Part shown: in pieces, positions 19,545-28,528 of the stretch
Layout of the letters: each line of letters begins with the position of its first letter
How positions within the stretch are numbered: the first letter of the stretch is position 1
Origin: Pannonibacter phragmitetus DSM 14782
GTDB taxonomy: Bacteria > Pseudomonadota > Alphaproteobacteria > Rhizobiales > Stappiaceae
Assembly: GCF_000382365.1 (NCBI RefSeq)
Contig: NZ_KB908216.1
Location: forward strand, 310,675 to 374,674
DNA: 64,000 bases
Direction: 5' to 3'
Program-made: the position numbers and the translations under genes
Notes under the pieces: generated by a model
Seen by the model: only the letters and a program-made list of their open reading frames with translations
Told to the model about the DNA's origin: nothing
Database searches by the model: none

Positions 19545-21479
19545 TCAGCCCCCCATGCCAATCTTCTTTGCCTTTTCGGTGTCAAACCACCAGGTCGATT
19601 CCACCGGAAAATCATAATACGGCGGCTCATCGGGATAGCCGAACACATCCCAGATTGCCACCGTGTGAACAGGCTTGAACCAGTGCGGCACCCAGTAATG
19701 CCCGGCCCGCAGAACCCGGTCGAGCGCCCGCGCGGCGATGTTCATCTCCTCGCGAGTAGCTGCGCCGATGGCCTTTTCGAGCAGCGCATCGATGACCGGA
19801 CTGCTGATGCCGGCCAGATTCTGGCTGCCACTGATTGCCGCAGACCGGCTGCTCCAGAAACTGCGGACCGAATCGCCCAAAGTCGGCGACAGGGAGAACC
19901 GGCGGCTCGTCATCTCGAAGTCAAAGCTGTTCAGCCGCGACTCATACTGCGCCGGATCGACAACGCGGGACGTTGCCGCGATGCCGAGGCGGCGCAAGTT
20001 GGTGATGAAGGGCTGGACCACACGGTCAAAGCTGGAGGAATTGTCGAGGAACTCGATGGTGAAGGGCCTGCCATCCACATCCAGCAGCGTGCCCCCATCC
20101 CGCTTCAGGCCGGCTTCGGCCAGAAGGCCGGCGGCACGGCGCAGCAGATTACGGTCATTGCCTGACGCATCGGAAACCGGCGCCACGACGGCTTCCTCAA
20201 AAACGGCTTCCGGCAGATCAGCGCGGAAAGGCTCCAGCAGTGCCAGTTCCTCCGCCGAAGGCTTGCCTTCGGCCATCATCTCCGTCTTCTGGAAGAAGGA
20301 CTGAGTGCGGGTATAGGCGCCATGGAAGAGGTTCTGGTTTGACCATTCGAAGTCGAAGGCAAAACCGATCGCCTCGCGCACGCGCGGATCGGCAAATTTC
20401 GGCAGGCGGGTGTTGAAGAACCAGCCCTGTGCCCCGCTCGGCCTGTTGTCGGGAAATTCCTTCTTCACCACCCGGCCGTCCTGCACGGCAGGGAAGTTGT
20501 ATTCGGTCGCCCAGGTTCTGGCGGTGAATTCCTCCTGGAAGGTCATCACGCCCTTCTTGAAGGCCTCGAAGGCCACCTGGCGCTCACGGAAGAACTCCAG
20601 CCGGATCACGTCGAAATTGCCCTGCCCCACGTTGACGGGCAGGTCCTTGGCCCACCAGTCCTTCACCCGCTCATATTCGATGAAGCGGCCTACCTCGTAC
20701 CGGCCCACCTTGTAGGGGCCGGAGGAAAGTGGCGGCGTCAGGGTCGACTGGGTAAAGTCATAGGCGGTGTAATAGCGCTTGGAGAAGACCGGCAGACCGG
20801 CCACGATCAGCGGCAGCTGGCGGCTGTGGTTGCCGGAGAGGATCACCTCCACCCGCGACACATCCAGCGCATTGGCGGTGGTGAACTCCTGCAGCATCTG
20901 GATGAGCAGCGGATGGCCCTTTTCCTTCAGCAGATTGAAGGAAAAGGCCACGTCTTCCGCTGTCAGGCGCGATCCGTCATGGAACACGGCCTCGGGCCGC
21001 AGATGGAAGACATAGCGGTTGCCGTCATCGAGAATTTCCACACCCGAAGCCAGCATCCCGTACATGGCATCCGGTTCGTCAAGCGCCCGGGTCATCAGCG
21101 TGTCGAAGCACATCTCCATGCGCGGCGGCGCATCACCCTTGAGGATGAAGGTGTTGAAGGTGTTGAAAGTCTGAGGGTTCTGGTTGAAGGCCCAGCTGGG
21201 TGCCGTAAAGACGAGCCGGCCGCCCTTCGGCGCCTGCGGGTTTACATAGCCGAAGGCGCTGAAGTCCGGCGCATATTTCAGGTCACCGAAGACCGACAGG
21301 CCGTGGCGCAAATCCGGCCTTGCCGCCGCTTCCGCTGCTGCAGTGGCCGCAGCATCAGCTGCCGCAGGACTTGTCCCCTGCGCCAAGGCTGAAGCGCCCC
21401 AGGGCAGGACACCGAGCGCGGAAGCCGAAGCGCCCAGCTTGAGGATGGAACGGCGGGAAAGGGTTTCAGGCCGGCTCAT
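19545..21479 (-). CDS. Peptide-binding protein of the Yej system, Tat-exported copy
   Basis: Periplasmic extracellular solute-binding protein family 5 (644 aa), YejA-like. The N-terminus MSRPETLSRRSILKLGASASALG has a twin-arginine motif (S-R-R-S-I-L-K), followed by a hydrophobic stretch and an Ala-rich linker, so export is predicted by Tat. The mature part shows YVNPQAPKGGRLVFTAPSW and FHDGSRLTAEDVAFSFNLL, typical of SBP_bac_5. It overlaps the other binding-protein gene upstream by 4 bp (ATGA) and lies 52 bp before yejB. Two binding proteins feeding one permease would broaden substrate range; ligands are unknown. Confidence 0.9.
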   Translation of the reverse strand: MSRPETLSRRSILKLGASASALGVLPWGASALAQGTSPAAADAAATAAAEAAARPDLRHGLSVFGDLKYAPDFSAFGYVNPQAPKGGRLVFTAPSWAFNQNPQTFNTFNTFILKGDAPPRMEMCFDTLMTRALDEPDAMYGMLASGVEILDDGNRYVFHLRPEAVFHDGSRLTAEDVAFSFNLLKEKGHPLLIQMLQEFTTANALDVSRVEVILSGNHSRQLPLIVAGLPVFSKRYYTAYDFTQSTLTPPLSSGPYKVGRYEVGRFIEYERVKDWWAKDLPVNVGQGNFDVIRLEFFRERQVAFEAFKKGVMTFQEEFTARTWATEYNFPAVQDGRVVKKEFPDNRPSGAQGWFFNTRLPKFADPRVREAIGFAFDFEWSNQNLFHGAYTRTQSFFQKTEMMAEGKPSAEELALLEPFRADLPEAVFEEAVVAPVSDASGNDRNLLRRAAGLLAEAGLKRDGGTLLDVDGRPFTIEFLDNSSSFDRVVQPFITNLRRLGIAATSRVVDPAQYESRLNSFDFEMTSRRFSLSPTLGDSVRSFWSSRSAAISGSQNLAGISSPVIDALLEKAIGAATREEMNIAARALDRVLRAGHYWVPHWFKPVHTVAIWDVFGYPDEPPYYDFPVESTWWFDTEKAKKIGMGG

Positions 21480-23356
21480 CGCGCGCCTCCCGTCTTGGCT
21501 GCCAGGCTGGCGTCATACCACCAGATCGTTGGGAATCCGTAGGTGAACTCCGGCATGTTGTCCGGATGGCCGAAGCGGTTCCAGCGGGCCGTGCGGTCCA
21601 CGTCAGCATAGAATTGCGGGATCACGTACTGGTTCCAGAGCAGCACCCGGTCCAGAGCCCGTGTGGCGGCCACCAGTTCTTCGCGGTCCTTGGCGAAAAT
21701 GACCCTGTCGATCAGCTTGTCCACGGCCGGGTTCCGGATGCCGGCGTAATTCTGCGAATTCTCGCGGTCAGCCGATTCCGATCCCCACATATTGCGCTGC
21801 TCGTTGCCCGGTGACAGAGACTGTGCCCAGACCAGTGTCGTCATCTCGAAATCGCGGCTGTTCACGCGGTTGATGTACTGGGGCATGTCAACGACCCGCA
21901 AGGTCATCGTGATGCCGATGTCCCGCAGATTCTGCTGATAGGGCAGCAGCGTGCGCTCAGCGCCCTGATCGAAGTAGAGCATCTCGAAGGAGAGCGGAGT
22001 GCCCTGCGCATCCACCATCTTGCCGTCCTTGAGGCTGTAGCCTGCTTCGCGCAGCAGTTTCACCGCCTCGCGCAGGTTGGCGCGCGCCTTTTCGGGAGAG
22101 CCCCCGACCGGGTTGACATAGGGCGTGGTGAAGACCTCCGGCGGAACCTCACCGCGAACGGTTTCCAGAATCTCCAGTTCCTTGCCCTCGGGCAGGCCCT
22201 TGGCTTCCAGTTCATCGGTACCGGCGAAATAGGAGTTGATCCGCTTGTTCAACCCGCCCGAGATGATGGTGTTGCTGGTTTCGAAGTCATAGGCATAGTT
22301 CAGCGCCTGGCGGACGCGCGGGTCCTGGAACTTCTTCAGCCGCAGGTTCGGCACATAGGCCTGCATCCGGCCCGAGCCGTGGTCGACGAATTCCTCCTTC
22401 ACCACGCGGCCATCGCGCACAGCCGGGAAGTCATAGTTCTTCAGCCAGGCGCTGGCGCTGTTCTCGAGGTGAAAGTCGTACTGGCCGCCCTTGAAGCCCT
22501 CGAAGGCAACCGTGCGGTCGAGGAAGGAAATGTAGCGGACTTCATCGAAATTGTTGGTGCCAACCCGGATCGGCAGGTCTTCCCCCCAGTAATCCTGAAC
22601 ACGCTCATAGACGACTTCGCGGTTCGCGACGAAGCTCTTCATCCGGTAGGGGCCGGAGGCAAGCGGCGGCTCAAGTGTGGTGCGGGAAATGTCGCGCTTG
22701 TTGCCTTTCGCGTCCGTGCCTTCCCACCAGTGCTGCGGCAAGACGAGGATCTGGCCGACCGTATGCGGCAGTTCGCGGTTGCCGGCAGAGGCAAAGCTGA
22801 ACCGGATGACACCACCCGGCAGTTCCTCCACCTTGCTCACGTCCTTGTAGTAGAATTTCTGCTGCGGGCTGAGTTCGATCGCCTTTTCAAAGGACCAGAT
22901 CACATCCTGCGCCGTGATGGGCGTGCCGTCCTGCCAGCGGGCCTTGGGGTTGAGCCGGTATTCGACCCAGGAATAGTCGTCCGGATAGCGCATGGCCTCG
23001 GCAATGACGCCATACATCGAGCTGATGTCGACCTCATCAAGCGAGGATTCCATCAGGCTTTCGTAGATGAGGCCAAGGCCCGGCGCGAGATTGCCGCGCG
23101 GGGCAAGCACGTTGAAATTGTCGAAGCCGCCGATGGCGGACAGCTTGACCGTGCCGCCCTTGGGTGCATCCGGATTGACATAGTTGAAGTGGGTGGCATC
23201 CGCCCCGTAGCGCGGTTCGCCGGTGAGTGCCGTGGCATGGCGCCATTGCGGCTCATCCGCTGCCCTTGCCGGCCCCCCGCTCATTTGCCAGCAAGCCAGG
23301 GTCATGACCGCCGCTGTCATCACTGCACGGAAGGAAGCCTTGCGGGCTAGCGTCAT
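21476..23356 (-). CDS. yejA: Peptide-binding protein of the Yej system, Sec-exported copy
   Basis: First gene of the operon, a 626-aa family 5 solute-binding protein. The N-terminus MTLARKASFRAVMTAAVMTLAC is a Sec signal peptide with cleavage likely near ARA-ADE. The mature part carries YVNPDAPKGGTVKLSAIGGFDNFN and WQDGTPITAQDVIWSFEKA, matching YejA (oligopeptide/microcin C uptake in E. coli). I chose ATG 23356, with GGAG 8-9 bp upstream, over an ATG 27 bp earlier. It overlaps the Tat-exported paralogue by 4 bp. Confidence 0.91.
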   Translation of the reverse strand: MTLARKASFRAVMTAAVMTLACWQMSGGPARAADEPQWRHATALTGEPRYGADATHFNYVNPDAPKGGTVKLSAIGGFDNFNVLAPRGNLAPGLGLIYESLMESSLDEVDISSMYGVIAEAMRYPDDYSWVEYRLNPKARWQDGTPITAQDVIWSFEKAIELSPQQKFYYKDVSKVEELPGGVIRFSFASAGNRELPHTVGQILVLPQHWWEGTDAKGNKRDISRTTLEPPLASGPYRMKSFVANREVVYERVQDYWGEDLPIRVGTNNFDEVRYISFLDRTVAFEGFKGGQYDFHLENSASAWLKNYDFPAVRDGRVVKEEFVDHGSGRMQAYVPNLRLKKFQDPRVRQALNYAYDFETSNTIISGGLNKRINSYFAGTDELEAKGLPEGKELEILETVRGEVPPEVFTTPYVNPVGGSPEKARANLREAVKLLREAGYSLKDGKMVDAQGTPLSFEMLYFDQGAERTLLPYQQNLRDIGITMTLRVVDMPQYINRVNSRDFEMTTLVWAQSLSPGNEQRNMWGSESADRENSQNYAGIRNPAVDKLIDRVIFAKDREELVAATRALDRVLLWNQYVIPQFYADVDRTARWNRFGHPDNMPEFTYGFPTIWWYDASLAAKTGGAR

Positions 23357-23529
23357 CAACTGTTCTCCTGTCCAGCGGTCCACCTGCCGGCAGGGCCGTG
23401 GAGACTACAGCCCGCCGCAGGCTCAAATCAGCCGCAACCGCCGCTATAGTAAAAGGCGATGTGCCGTGCCGTCACCGGATAAAACGGGAGATGACAGAAA
23501 TTTAACCAGGGGGCACAGCCAGACGGACA

Positions 23530-23559
23530 AACGAAAACCGCGCCTGGGGAGGCGCGGTT
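23530..23559 (-). terminator. Terminator of the cytochrome c gene
   Basis: A 9-bp stem AACCGCGCC/GGCGCGGTT (23536-23544 with 23551-23559) with a 6-nt loop. On the minus strand it is followed by TTCGTTTG, 25 bp after the cytochrome stop. Read on the plus strand it is followed by a T-run (23565-23570) as well, so it may act in both directions. Confidence 0.75.
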
Positions 23560-23584
23560 CCTGATTTTTTACATGCTGTCCGGC

Positions 23585-24130
23585 TTACTGCGGCAGCGGA
23601 GCGGGAGTGTCCGCAAGGCTGTTCAGATAGACCAGCATCGCAGCGCGCTCTTCCGGCTTCTTCAGGCCTGCAAAGCCCATGGCCGTGCCGGGCATGTGCG
23701 CCTTCGGATTCTCGATGAAGGCATCCAGCTCTTCGATGGTCCAGGCCGGATGGGTCTCGCCATAGGCCTTCATCGCTGCCGAATAGGCGAAGCCCTCATG
23801 CGCACCCGGAGCACGGCCGACGATGCCCCAGAGATCCGGGCCAACCTTGTTCGGGCCGCCCTTTTCGAAGCTGTGGCAGGCCGCGCACTTTCTCCCGGCC
23901 TTTTCGCCGTCCGCGACGGAGGCAGCGGCAAGCAGCTGCGGCAGCGGAACGGCCTCGGCTGCCGCCGGAGCAGCCTCACCGGAAGCCGCTTCTGCCACTT
24001 CGATCTCGTACCCAGGCTTCTCCGGCACCTTGGTCTCGAAAATCACATCAGAGGCGATACCCACGCCCATCGTCAGAAGAAGCACCATCAAAACCGCACC
24101 TGCGGCCTTGTTCAGCTCGAAGGAATCCAT
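23585..24130 (-). CDS. Membrane-anchored cytochrome c (CycM/c552-like)
   Basis: Class I c-type cytochrome (181 aa) tethered by an uncleaved N-terminal helix. MDSFELNKAAGAVLMVLLLTMG is the CycM-type start, followed by an Ala/Glu/Pro-rich linker. The haem site C-A-A-C-H (RKCAACHSFEKGGPNKVGPDLWG) and a distal Met in PKAHMPGTAMGFAGLK complete the fold. CycM proteins carry electrons from the bc1 complex to terminal oxidases on the periplasmic face. ATG 24130 is preferred on family grounds with GGAG ~10 bp upstream; ATG 24160 would add 10 residues. It is divergent from kdsB. Confidence 0.9.
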   Translation of the reverse strand: MDSFELNKAAGAVLMVLLLTMGVGIASDVIFETKVPEKPGYEIEVAEAASGEAAPAAAEAVPLPQLLAAASVADGEKAGRKCAACHSFEKGGPNKVGPDLWGIVGRAPGAHEGFAYSAAMKAYGETHPAWTIEELDAFIENPKAHMPGTAMGFAGLKKPEERAAMLVYLNSLADTPAPLPQ

Positions 24131-24328
24131 AAGGGTCTGGCTCCAGATTAACGCGTCCATGGCCCGCCCCCCAGAAGCGCGGCCATAATCTGCTCCATGA
24201 ATTTGGGCTGGAAACTACAAATTTTTTGACGCCGCTGTCCATAGGTATAAAAGTCCCGGCACAAGGAAATTGGGCCTTCTACGCATTAAGACGCAGAACC
24301 GGAGGCCCGGCAGCACCCGGAGCAAGGC

Positions 24329-25063
24329 GTGACATCGGCACTTGTTATCATCCCATCGCGTCTGGCAGCGACTCGTTTGCCGGAAAAACCCCTTGCTGAC
24401 ATAGCTGGCAAACCCATGATCGTGCGGGTTCTGGAGCAGGCTCTGGCCGTGGATATCGGCCCGGTTGCCGTTGCCTGCGATGACAAGCGCATCTTCGAGG
24501 CCGTCAGCGACCACGGCGGCCATGCCGTGATGACCAGCCCGGATCACCAGTCCGGCTCCGACCGCATCCAGGAAGCGGCGAACATTCTCGATCCGGCGCG
24601 CAAGTTCGATGTGGTGCTGAATCTGCAGGGGGATGTGCCGCTGATCGCCCCGGAAGCGGCCCGCGCCGCCTTCCTGCCGCTGGCCGATCCGTCCGTGGAC
24701 ATCGGCACCATCATGACAGAAATCCGCACGGAGGAGGGCCGCAACAATCCGGCCTTCGTGAAGGCCGTGGTGACGCCTGTGGAGGGTGACCGGTTCCGCG
24801 CCCTCTATTTCACCCGCGCCACTGCCCCCACCGGCACCGGCCCGCTGTACCAGCACATTGGCGTCTATGCCTACCGCCGCAGCGCGCTGGACCGGTTCGT
24901 CTCCCTGCCGCCCTCCGGCCTTGAGCTGCGCGAAAAGCTGGAGCAGCTGCGCGCGCTGGAAGACGGCATGCGAATCGATGTGTGCCTGACGCCAACCGTG
25001 CCCATCGACGTGAACACCCCGGAAGACCTCGATCACGTGCGCAAGCTGTTCGAGGGGCGCTAA
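24329..25063 (+). CDS. kdsB: 3-deoxy-manno-octulosonate cytidylyltransferase
   Basis: Activates KDO with CTP to CMP-KDO for lipopolysaccharide core assembly (244 aa, cytoplasmic). The N-terminal nucleotide loop IIPSRLAATRLPEKPLADIAGKP is diagnostic, followed by MTSPDHQSGSDRIQEA, VLNLQGDVPLI and QHIGVYAYRR. It starts at GTG 24329, with GGAGCAAGG just upstream and no ATG nearby. The gene is divergent from the cytochrome and 77 bp before pheA. Confidence 0.95.
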   Translation: MTSALVIIPSRLAATRLPEKPLADIAGKPMIVRVLEQALAVDIGPVAVACDDKRIFEAVSDHGGHAVMTSPDHQSGSDRIQEAANILDPARKFDVVLNLQGDVPLIAPEAARAAFLPLADPSVDIGTIMTEIRTEEGRNNPAFVKAVVTPVEGDRFRALYFTRATAPTGTGPLYQHIGVYAYRRSALDRFVSLPPSGLELREKLEQLRALEDGMRIDVCLTPTVPIDVNTPEDLDHVRKLFEGR

Positions 25064-25140
25064 GCCCCTCTTCCGGCCTTGCCCTCCGGGCACTTCCTCT
25101 TTAATCGCAGAGAGCCTCAAACAGCAGAAAGCGGACGTCC

Positions 25141-26031
25141 ATGTCTGACCGCAAGAAAATCGTGTTCCAGGGCGAGACCGGTGCCAATTCGCACATGGCC
25201 TGCCACAGCGTTTATCCGGATTACCAGGCCATCCCTTGCGCGACGTTCGAGGACTGCTTTACTGCCATGGAATCGGGCGAGGCCGATTTCGGCATGATCC
25301 CAGTGGAGAACTCCATCGCGGGCCGCGTGGCCGATATCCATTACCTGCTGCCGCGCTCCAGCCTGCACATCATCGGCGAATATTTCATGCCGATCCGCTT
25401 CCAGCTGATGGCGCTGAAGGGCGCAACGCTGGACGGGCTGAAGAGCGTGCAGAGCCATGTGATGGCCCTTGGCCAGTGCCGCAAGATCATCCGCGAGCTG
25501 GGCCTGAAAGCCATTGTCGGCGCAGACACCGCAGGCTCCGCCCGCCAGATTGCCGAGAGCGGCGACCTGACGGCCTCGGCCCTTGCCCCGGAAATGGCGG
25601 CGGATGTCTATGGCCTCGATATCCTGAAGCGCAATGTGGAGGATGCGGAGCACAACACGACGCGCTTCCTCATTCTTTCGCGCAGCCCGGCGCGTGCCGC
25701 CAACAACGGCCAGCCGGTGATCACCACCTTCATCTTCCGCGTCCGCAACGTGCCGGCTGCGCTTTACAAGGCGCTCGGCGGCTTTGCCACGAACGGCGTG
25801 AACATGACCAAGCTGGAATCCTACCAGCTGGAAGGCCAGTTCTTCGCCTCGATGTTCTATGCAGATGTCGAAGGCCATCCGGATGATCCGTCCGTGGCTC
25901 TCGCCCTGGAGGAGCTTGCCTTCTACTGCGCCGAACTGAAGATCCTCGGCGTCTACCGGGCGAGCCCCTTCCGCGAGAAGATCCGCGAGCCCGAGGCCAA
26001 CCGCGCCCTGCGCCCGACCCCATCCGTCTGA
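25141..26031 (+). CDS. pheA: Prephenate dehydratase
   Basis: Converts prephenate to phenylpyruvate in phenylalanine synthesis (296 aa, monofunctional: no chorismate mutase domain). The catalytic domain shows FQGETGANSHMAC, FGMIPVENSIAGRV, the substrate-site HNTTRFLILSR segment, and a C-terminal ACT domain (VPAALYKALGGFATNGVNMTKLESY) that normally binds phenylalanine for feedback inhibition. ATG 25141 begins directly with the fold. Probably co-transcribed with kdsB. Confidence 0.95.
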   Translation: MSDRKKIVFQGETGANSHMACHSVYPDYQAIPCATFEDCFTAMESGEADFGMIPVENSIAGRVADIHYLLPRSSLHIIGEYFMPIRFQLMALKGATLDGLKSVQSHVMALGQCRKIIRELGLKAIVGADTAGSARQIAESGDLTASALAPEMAADVYGLDILKRNVEDAEHNTTRFLILSRSPARAANNGQPVITTFIFRVRNVPAALYKALGGFATNGVNMTKLESYQLEGQFFASMFYADVEGHPDDPSVALALEELAFYCAELKILGVYRASPFREKIREPEANRALRPTPSV

Positions 26032-26088
26032 TCTCCAATCCTTCCGGCCGCGCACCGTCTGCGCGGCCCGGCAACCGTGGACTGCCAC

Positions 26089-27090
26089 ATGACCAAACCG
26101 GCCTTTGATGCCCTGTGCATCGGCAATGCGATCTGCGACGTCTTCGCCCATGTGGAGGAAGATTTCCTCGTGCGGGAGAGCCTTGTGAAAGGTTCCATGC
26201 GCCTCATCGACACGGACGAAGCCCTGCGCCTTTACGAGCGCATGGGCCAGACCGTTCTGATTTCGGGCGGCAGCGCCGGCAACACGGCTGCAGGCATTGC
26301 CTCGCTCGGCGGCAAGCCGGCCTATCTGGGCAAGGTCGCCAATGATGCTCTGGGCGCCAGCTTTTCCCACGACATGAAGGCCACGGGTGTGCATTTCAAC
26401 ACCGCCCCGCTGGTGGATGGCGCACCGACCGCCCGTTCCATGATCCTGATCACACCGGACGGCGAGCGCACCATGAACACCTATCTGGGGGCCTGCGTCG
26501 AGCTGTCCCCGGCAGATGTGGACCCTGAAGTTGTGGCCGCCTCCGCCATCACCTACATGGAAGGTTATCTATGGGATCCTGCGGCCGCCAAGGAAGCCTT
26601 CCTGCAGGCCGCCCGGATTGCCCATGACAACGGCCGTCTGGTGGCCATCACGCTGTCCGATTCCTTCTGCGTTGACCGTTACCGCAGCGAGTTTCAGGGA
26701 CTGCTGCGCGACGGGGTGGTGGACCTGATGTTCGCCAACGAGCATGAACTGAAGGCGCTCTACCAGACCGCCGACATCGACACGGCCATCAGCGCCGCCG
26801 CGGAGACCTGCAAGCTGACGGCACTGACCCGTGGCGAGGATGGCGCCATGGCCATCACCCGCGAGGAAACCCTGCATGTGCGCGCCAACGAGGTGAGCGC
26901 GGTCGTCGATCTGACCGGCGCAGGCGATCTCTTCGCCTCCGGCTTCCTCTATGGCCTTGCCCGGGACTTCGACCTTGCCACCTCGGCAGGCCTCGGCTGC
27001 CTGTGCGCCTCGGAAGTCATCGCCCACGTCGGGGCCCGTCCGCAGAAAAGCCTCAAGTCCCTCGCCACGGACAGCGGCTTCACCCTCTGA
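26089..27090 (+). CDS. PfkB-family carbohydrate kinase, probable adenosine kinase
   Basis: Ribokinase-fold kinase of 333 aa. Early motif ISGGSAGNTAAGIASLGG and C-terminal motif VDLTGAGDLFASGFLYGL (anion hole, catalytic Asp in GAGD) place it in the PfkB family. The N-terminus YDALCIGNAICDVFAHV-like (FDALCIGNAICD) and overall length match the bacterial adenosine kinase group, which phosphorylates adenosine to AMP; this assignment is family-based. ATG 26089 is preferred over an in-frame GTG at 26077. A strong bidirectional terminator follows. Confidence 0.85.
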   Translation: MTKPAFDALCIGNAICDVFAHVEEDFLVRESLVKGSMRLIDTDEALRLYERMGQTVLISGGSAGNTAAGIASLGGKPAYLGKVANDALGASFSHDMKATGVHFNTAPLVDGAPTARSMILITPDGERTMNTYLGACVELSPADVDPEVVAASAITYMEGYLWDPAAAKEAFLQAARIAHDNGRLVAITLSDSFCVDRYRSEFQGLLRDGVVDLMFANEHELKALYQTADIDTAISAAAETCKLTALTRGEDGAMAITREETLHVRANEVSAVVDLTGAGDLFASGFLYGLARDFDLATSAGLGCLCASEVIAHVGARPQKSLKSLATDSGFTL

Positions 27091-27111
27091 AGTCAAGCGC
27101 GTTTACACGAC

Positions 27112-27148
27112 AAAACACCCGGCGCCACGGCACCGGGTGTTTTCTTTT
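27112..27148. terminator. Bidirectional intrinsic terminator
   Basis: An 11-bp stem AAAACACCCGG/CCGGGTGTTTT (27112-27122 with 27133-27143) with a 10-nt loop. T-rich tails occur on both strands, serving the converging kinase and amidohydrolase genes. Confidence 0.92.
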
Positions 27149-27166
27149 GGGCATTGGTACGAAGCT

Positions 27167-28039
27167 TCAGAGCTTCAGAAGGCGCCTTGCGTTTTCCTTG
27201 AGGATCAGCGGTCGCACGTCGTCGCGGATGTCGATCTGCTCGAAATCGGCAAGCCAGCGGTCCGGCGTGATCGCCGGCCAGTCGGAGCCGAACAGCATCT
27301 TGTGCTTCAAGAGGCTGTTCGCATATTTCACCAGGATCGGCGGAAAGTATTTGGGCGACCAGCCGGACATGTCGATGTAGACATTCGGCTTATGGGTCGC
27401 CACCGACAGCGCCTCTTCCTGCCAGGGGAAGGAAGGGTGGGCCAGCACGATGGGCATGTCGGGGAAGTCCACCGCCACATCGTCGAGATACATCGGGTTG
27501 GAATATTTCAGCCGCATGCCCATGCCGCCGGGCATGCCTGCGCCCACGCCCGTCTGACCGGTGTGGAACAGGGCAATCGCCCCTTCCTCGGCAATCGCCT
27601 CATAGAGCACATAGGCCGATCGGTCGTTGGGGTAGAAGCCCTGCATGGTGGGGTGGAACTTGAACCCCCGCACGCCGAAATCACGCACCAGACGGCGTGC
27701 CTCGCGCGCACCGGCCTTGCCCTTGGCCGGATCGATGGAGGCGAAGGGGATGAGGATGTCGCTGTTTTCGGCGGCGATCCGGGCCACTTCCTCGTTGTCA
27801 TAGCGGCGGAAGCCGGTTTCGCGCTCCGCATCAACGGGGAAGATCACCGCGCCGATCTTGCGCTCGCGGAAATAGTCCGCCGTTTCCTGCACGGTGGGCA
27901 GATGATTGTGCGACACCGGATTGCGGAAATACTTGGCCATGCCGGCCTGAAACTCGTCATAGCCGTCATCACGCGGGCCGCAGCAGGGCTCTTCCGCGTG
28001 GGTGTGAAAATCGATGGCAATCAGATCGTCGATGTTCAT
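27167..28039 (-). CDS. Amidohydrolase-family protein, probable 4-hydroxyphenyl-beta-ketoacyl-CoA hydrolase
   Basis: TIM-barrel hydrolase (290 aa) of the Amidohydrolase_2 family. Metal-site features are D-F-H-T-H near the N-terminus, the barrel segment GVRGFKFHPTMQGFYPND, VLAHPSFPWQEEA and LFGSDWPAITPDRW. In hydroxycinnamate loci of Agrobacterium and Rhodococcus a protein of this family releases acetyl-CoA and the aromatic acid from the beta-keto-CoA intermediate. The same neighbours occur here (MarR regulator, hydratase, CoA ligase, SDR), so I infer that role. It overlaps the MarR gene by 4 bp (ATGA) and ends at the shared terminator. Confidence 0.8.
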   Translation of the reverse strand: MNIDDLIAIDFHTHAEEPCCGPRDDGYDEFQAGMAKYFRNPVSHNHLPTVQETADYFRERKIGAVIFPVDAERETGFRRYDNEEVARIAAENSDILIPFASIDPAKGKAGAREARRLVRDFGVRGFKFHPTMQGFYPNDRSAYVLYEAIAEEGAIALFHTGQTGVGAGMPGGMGMRLKYSNPMYLDDVAVDFPDMPIVLAHPSFPWQEEALSVATHKPNVYIDMSGWSPKYFPPILVKYANSLLKHKMLFGSDWPAITPDRWLADFEQIDIRDDVRPLILKENARRLLKL

Positions 28040-28515
28040 GTAGGCCTCCCTTCAATCCCGATGAACTTGCGCAACAGATGCACCAGCTGGCCCCGCTCCT
28101 CCGCGGCCAGATTGGCGCCAATTCTTTCCTCGTGGCGGAAGAACCAGCGGCTCGTCCGCTCCACCAAATCTTGGCCCTCCGCCGTCAGTGTCAGCTCCAC
28201 CGCACGCCGGTCCTCGTCCGGCACCCGGCGGGAGACAAGCCCCTGATCCTCGAAGGCGCGGATGAGTTTTGTCATATGCGCGCGCTTGATCATCAGCCGG
28301 TTGCCCAGCGCACTCTGGCGGATGCCCGGATTGCAGGAGATGACCCACAGCACGGAGAATTCGCCCGGCTTCATCACCAGCTCGGCATCATCGGCAAAGA
28401 ACTGCTCGTAGACCTTGAGCTGCGCCATGCGCAGCAGGAAGCCGACGGCGCCATCCAGCTTGCCGATTTCCACCTCACCCTGCTTCGGGCAGATCACGTC
28501 CGCATCCATGGCCAT
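28036..28515 (-). CDS. MarR-family regulator, probably of hydroxycinnamate catabolism (CouR/HcaR-like)
   Basis: Winged-helix regulator of 159 aa. The MarR core is visible: QSALGNRLMIKRAHMTKLIRAFEDQGLVSRR, then VPDEDRRAVELTLTAEGQDLV, the wing signature D-x-R-S/R-x2-L-x-L-T. Homologues at hydroxycinnamate loci are repressors released by the CoA thioester (p-coumaroyl- or feruloyl-CoA). The start at 28515 is supported by AAGGAG 8 bp upstream. It sits between the hydratase and the amidohydrolase in one operon. Its likely sites are the TTGTTT repeats at 29365-29397. Confidence 0.87.
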   Translation of the reverse strand: MAMDADVICPKQGEVEIGKLDGAVGFLLRMAQLKVYEQFFADDAELVMKPGEFSVLWVISCNPGIRQSALGNRLMIKRAHMTKLIRAFEDQGLVSRRVPDEDRRAVELTLTAEGQDLVERTSRWFFRHEERIGANLAAEERGQLVHLLRKFIGIEGRPT

Positions 28516-28528
28516 GATGGCATCTCCT

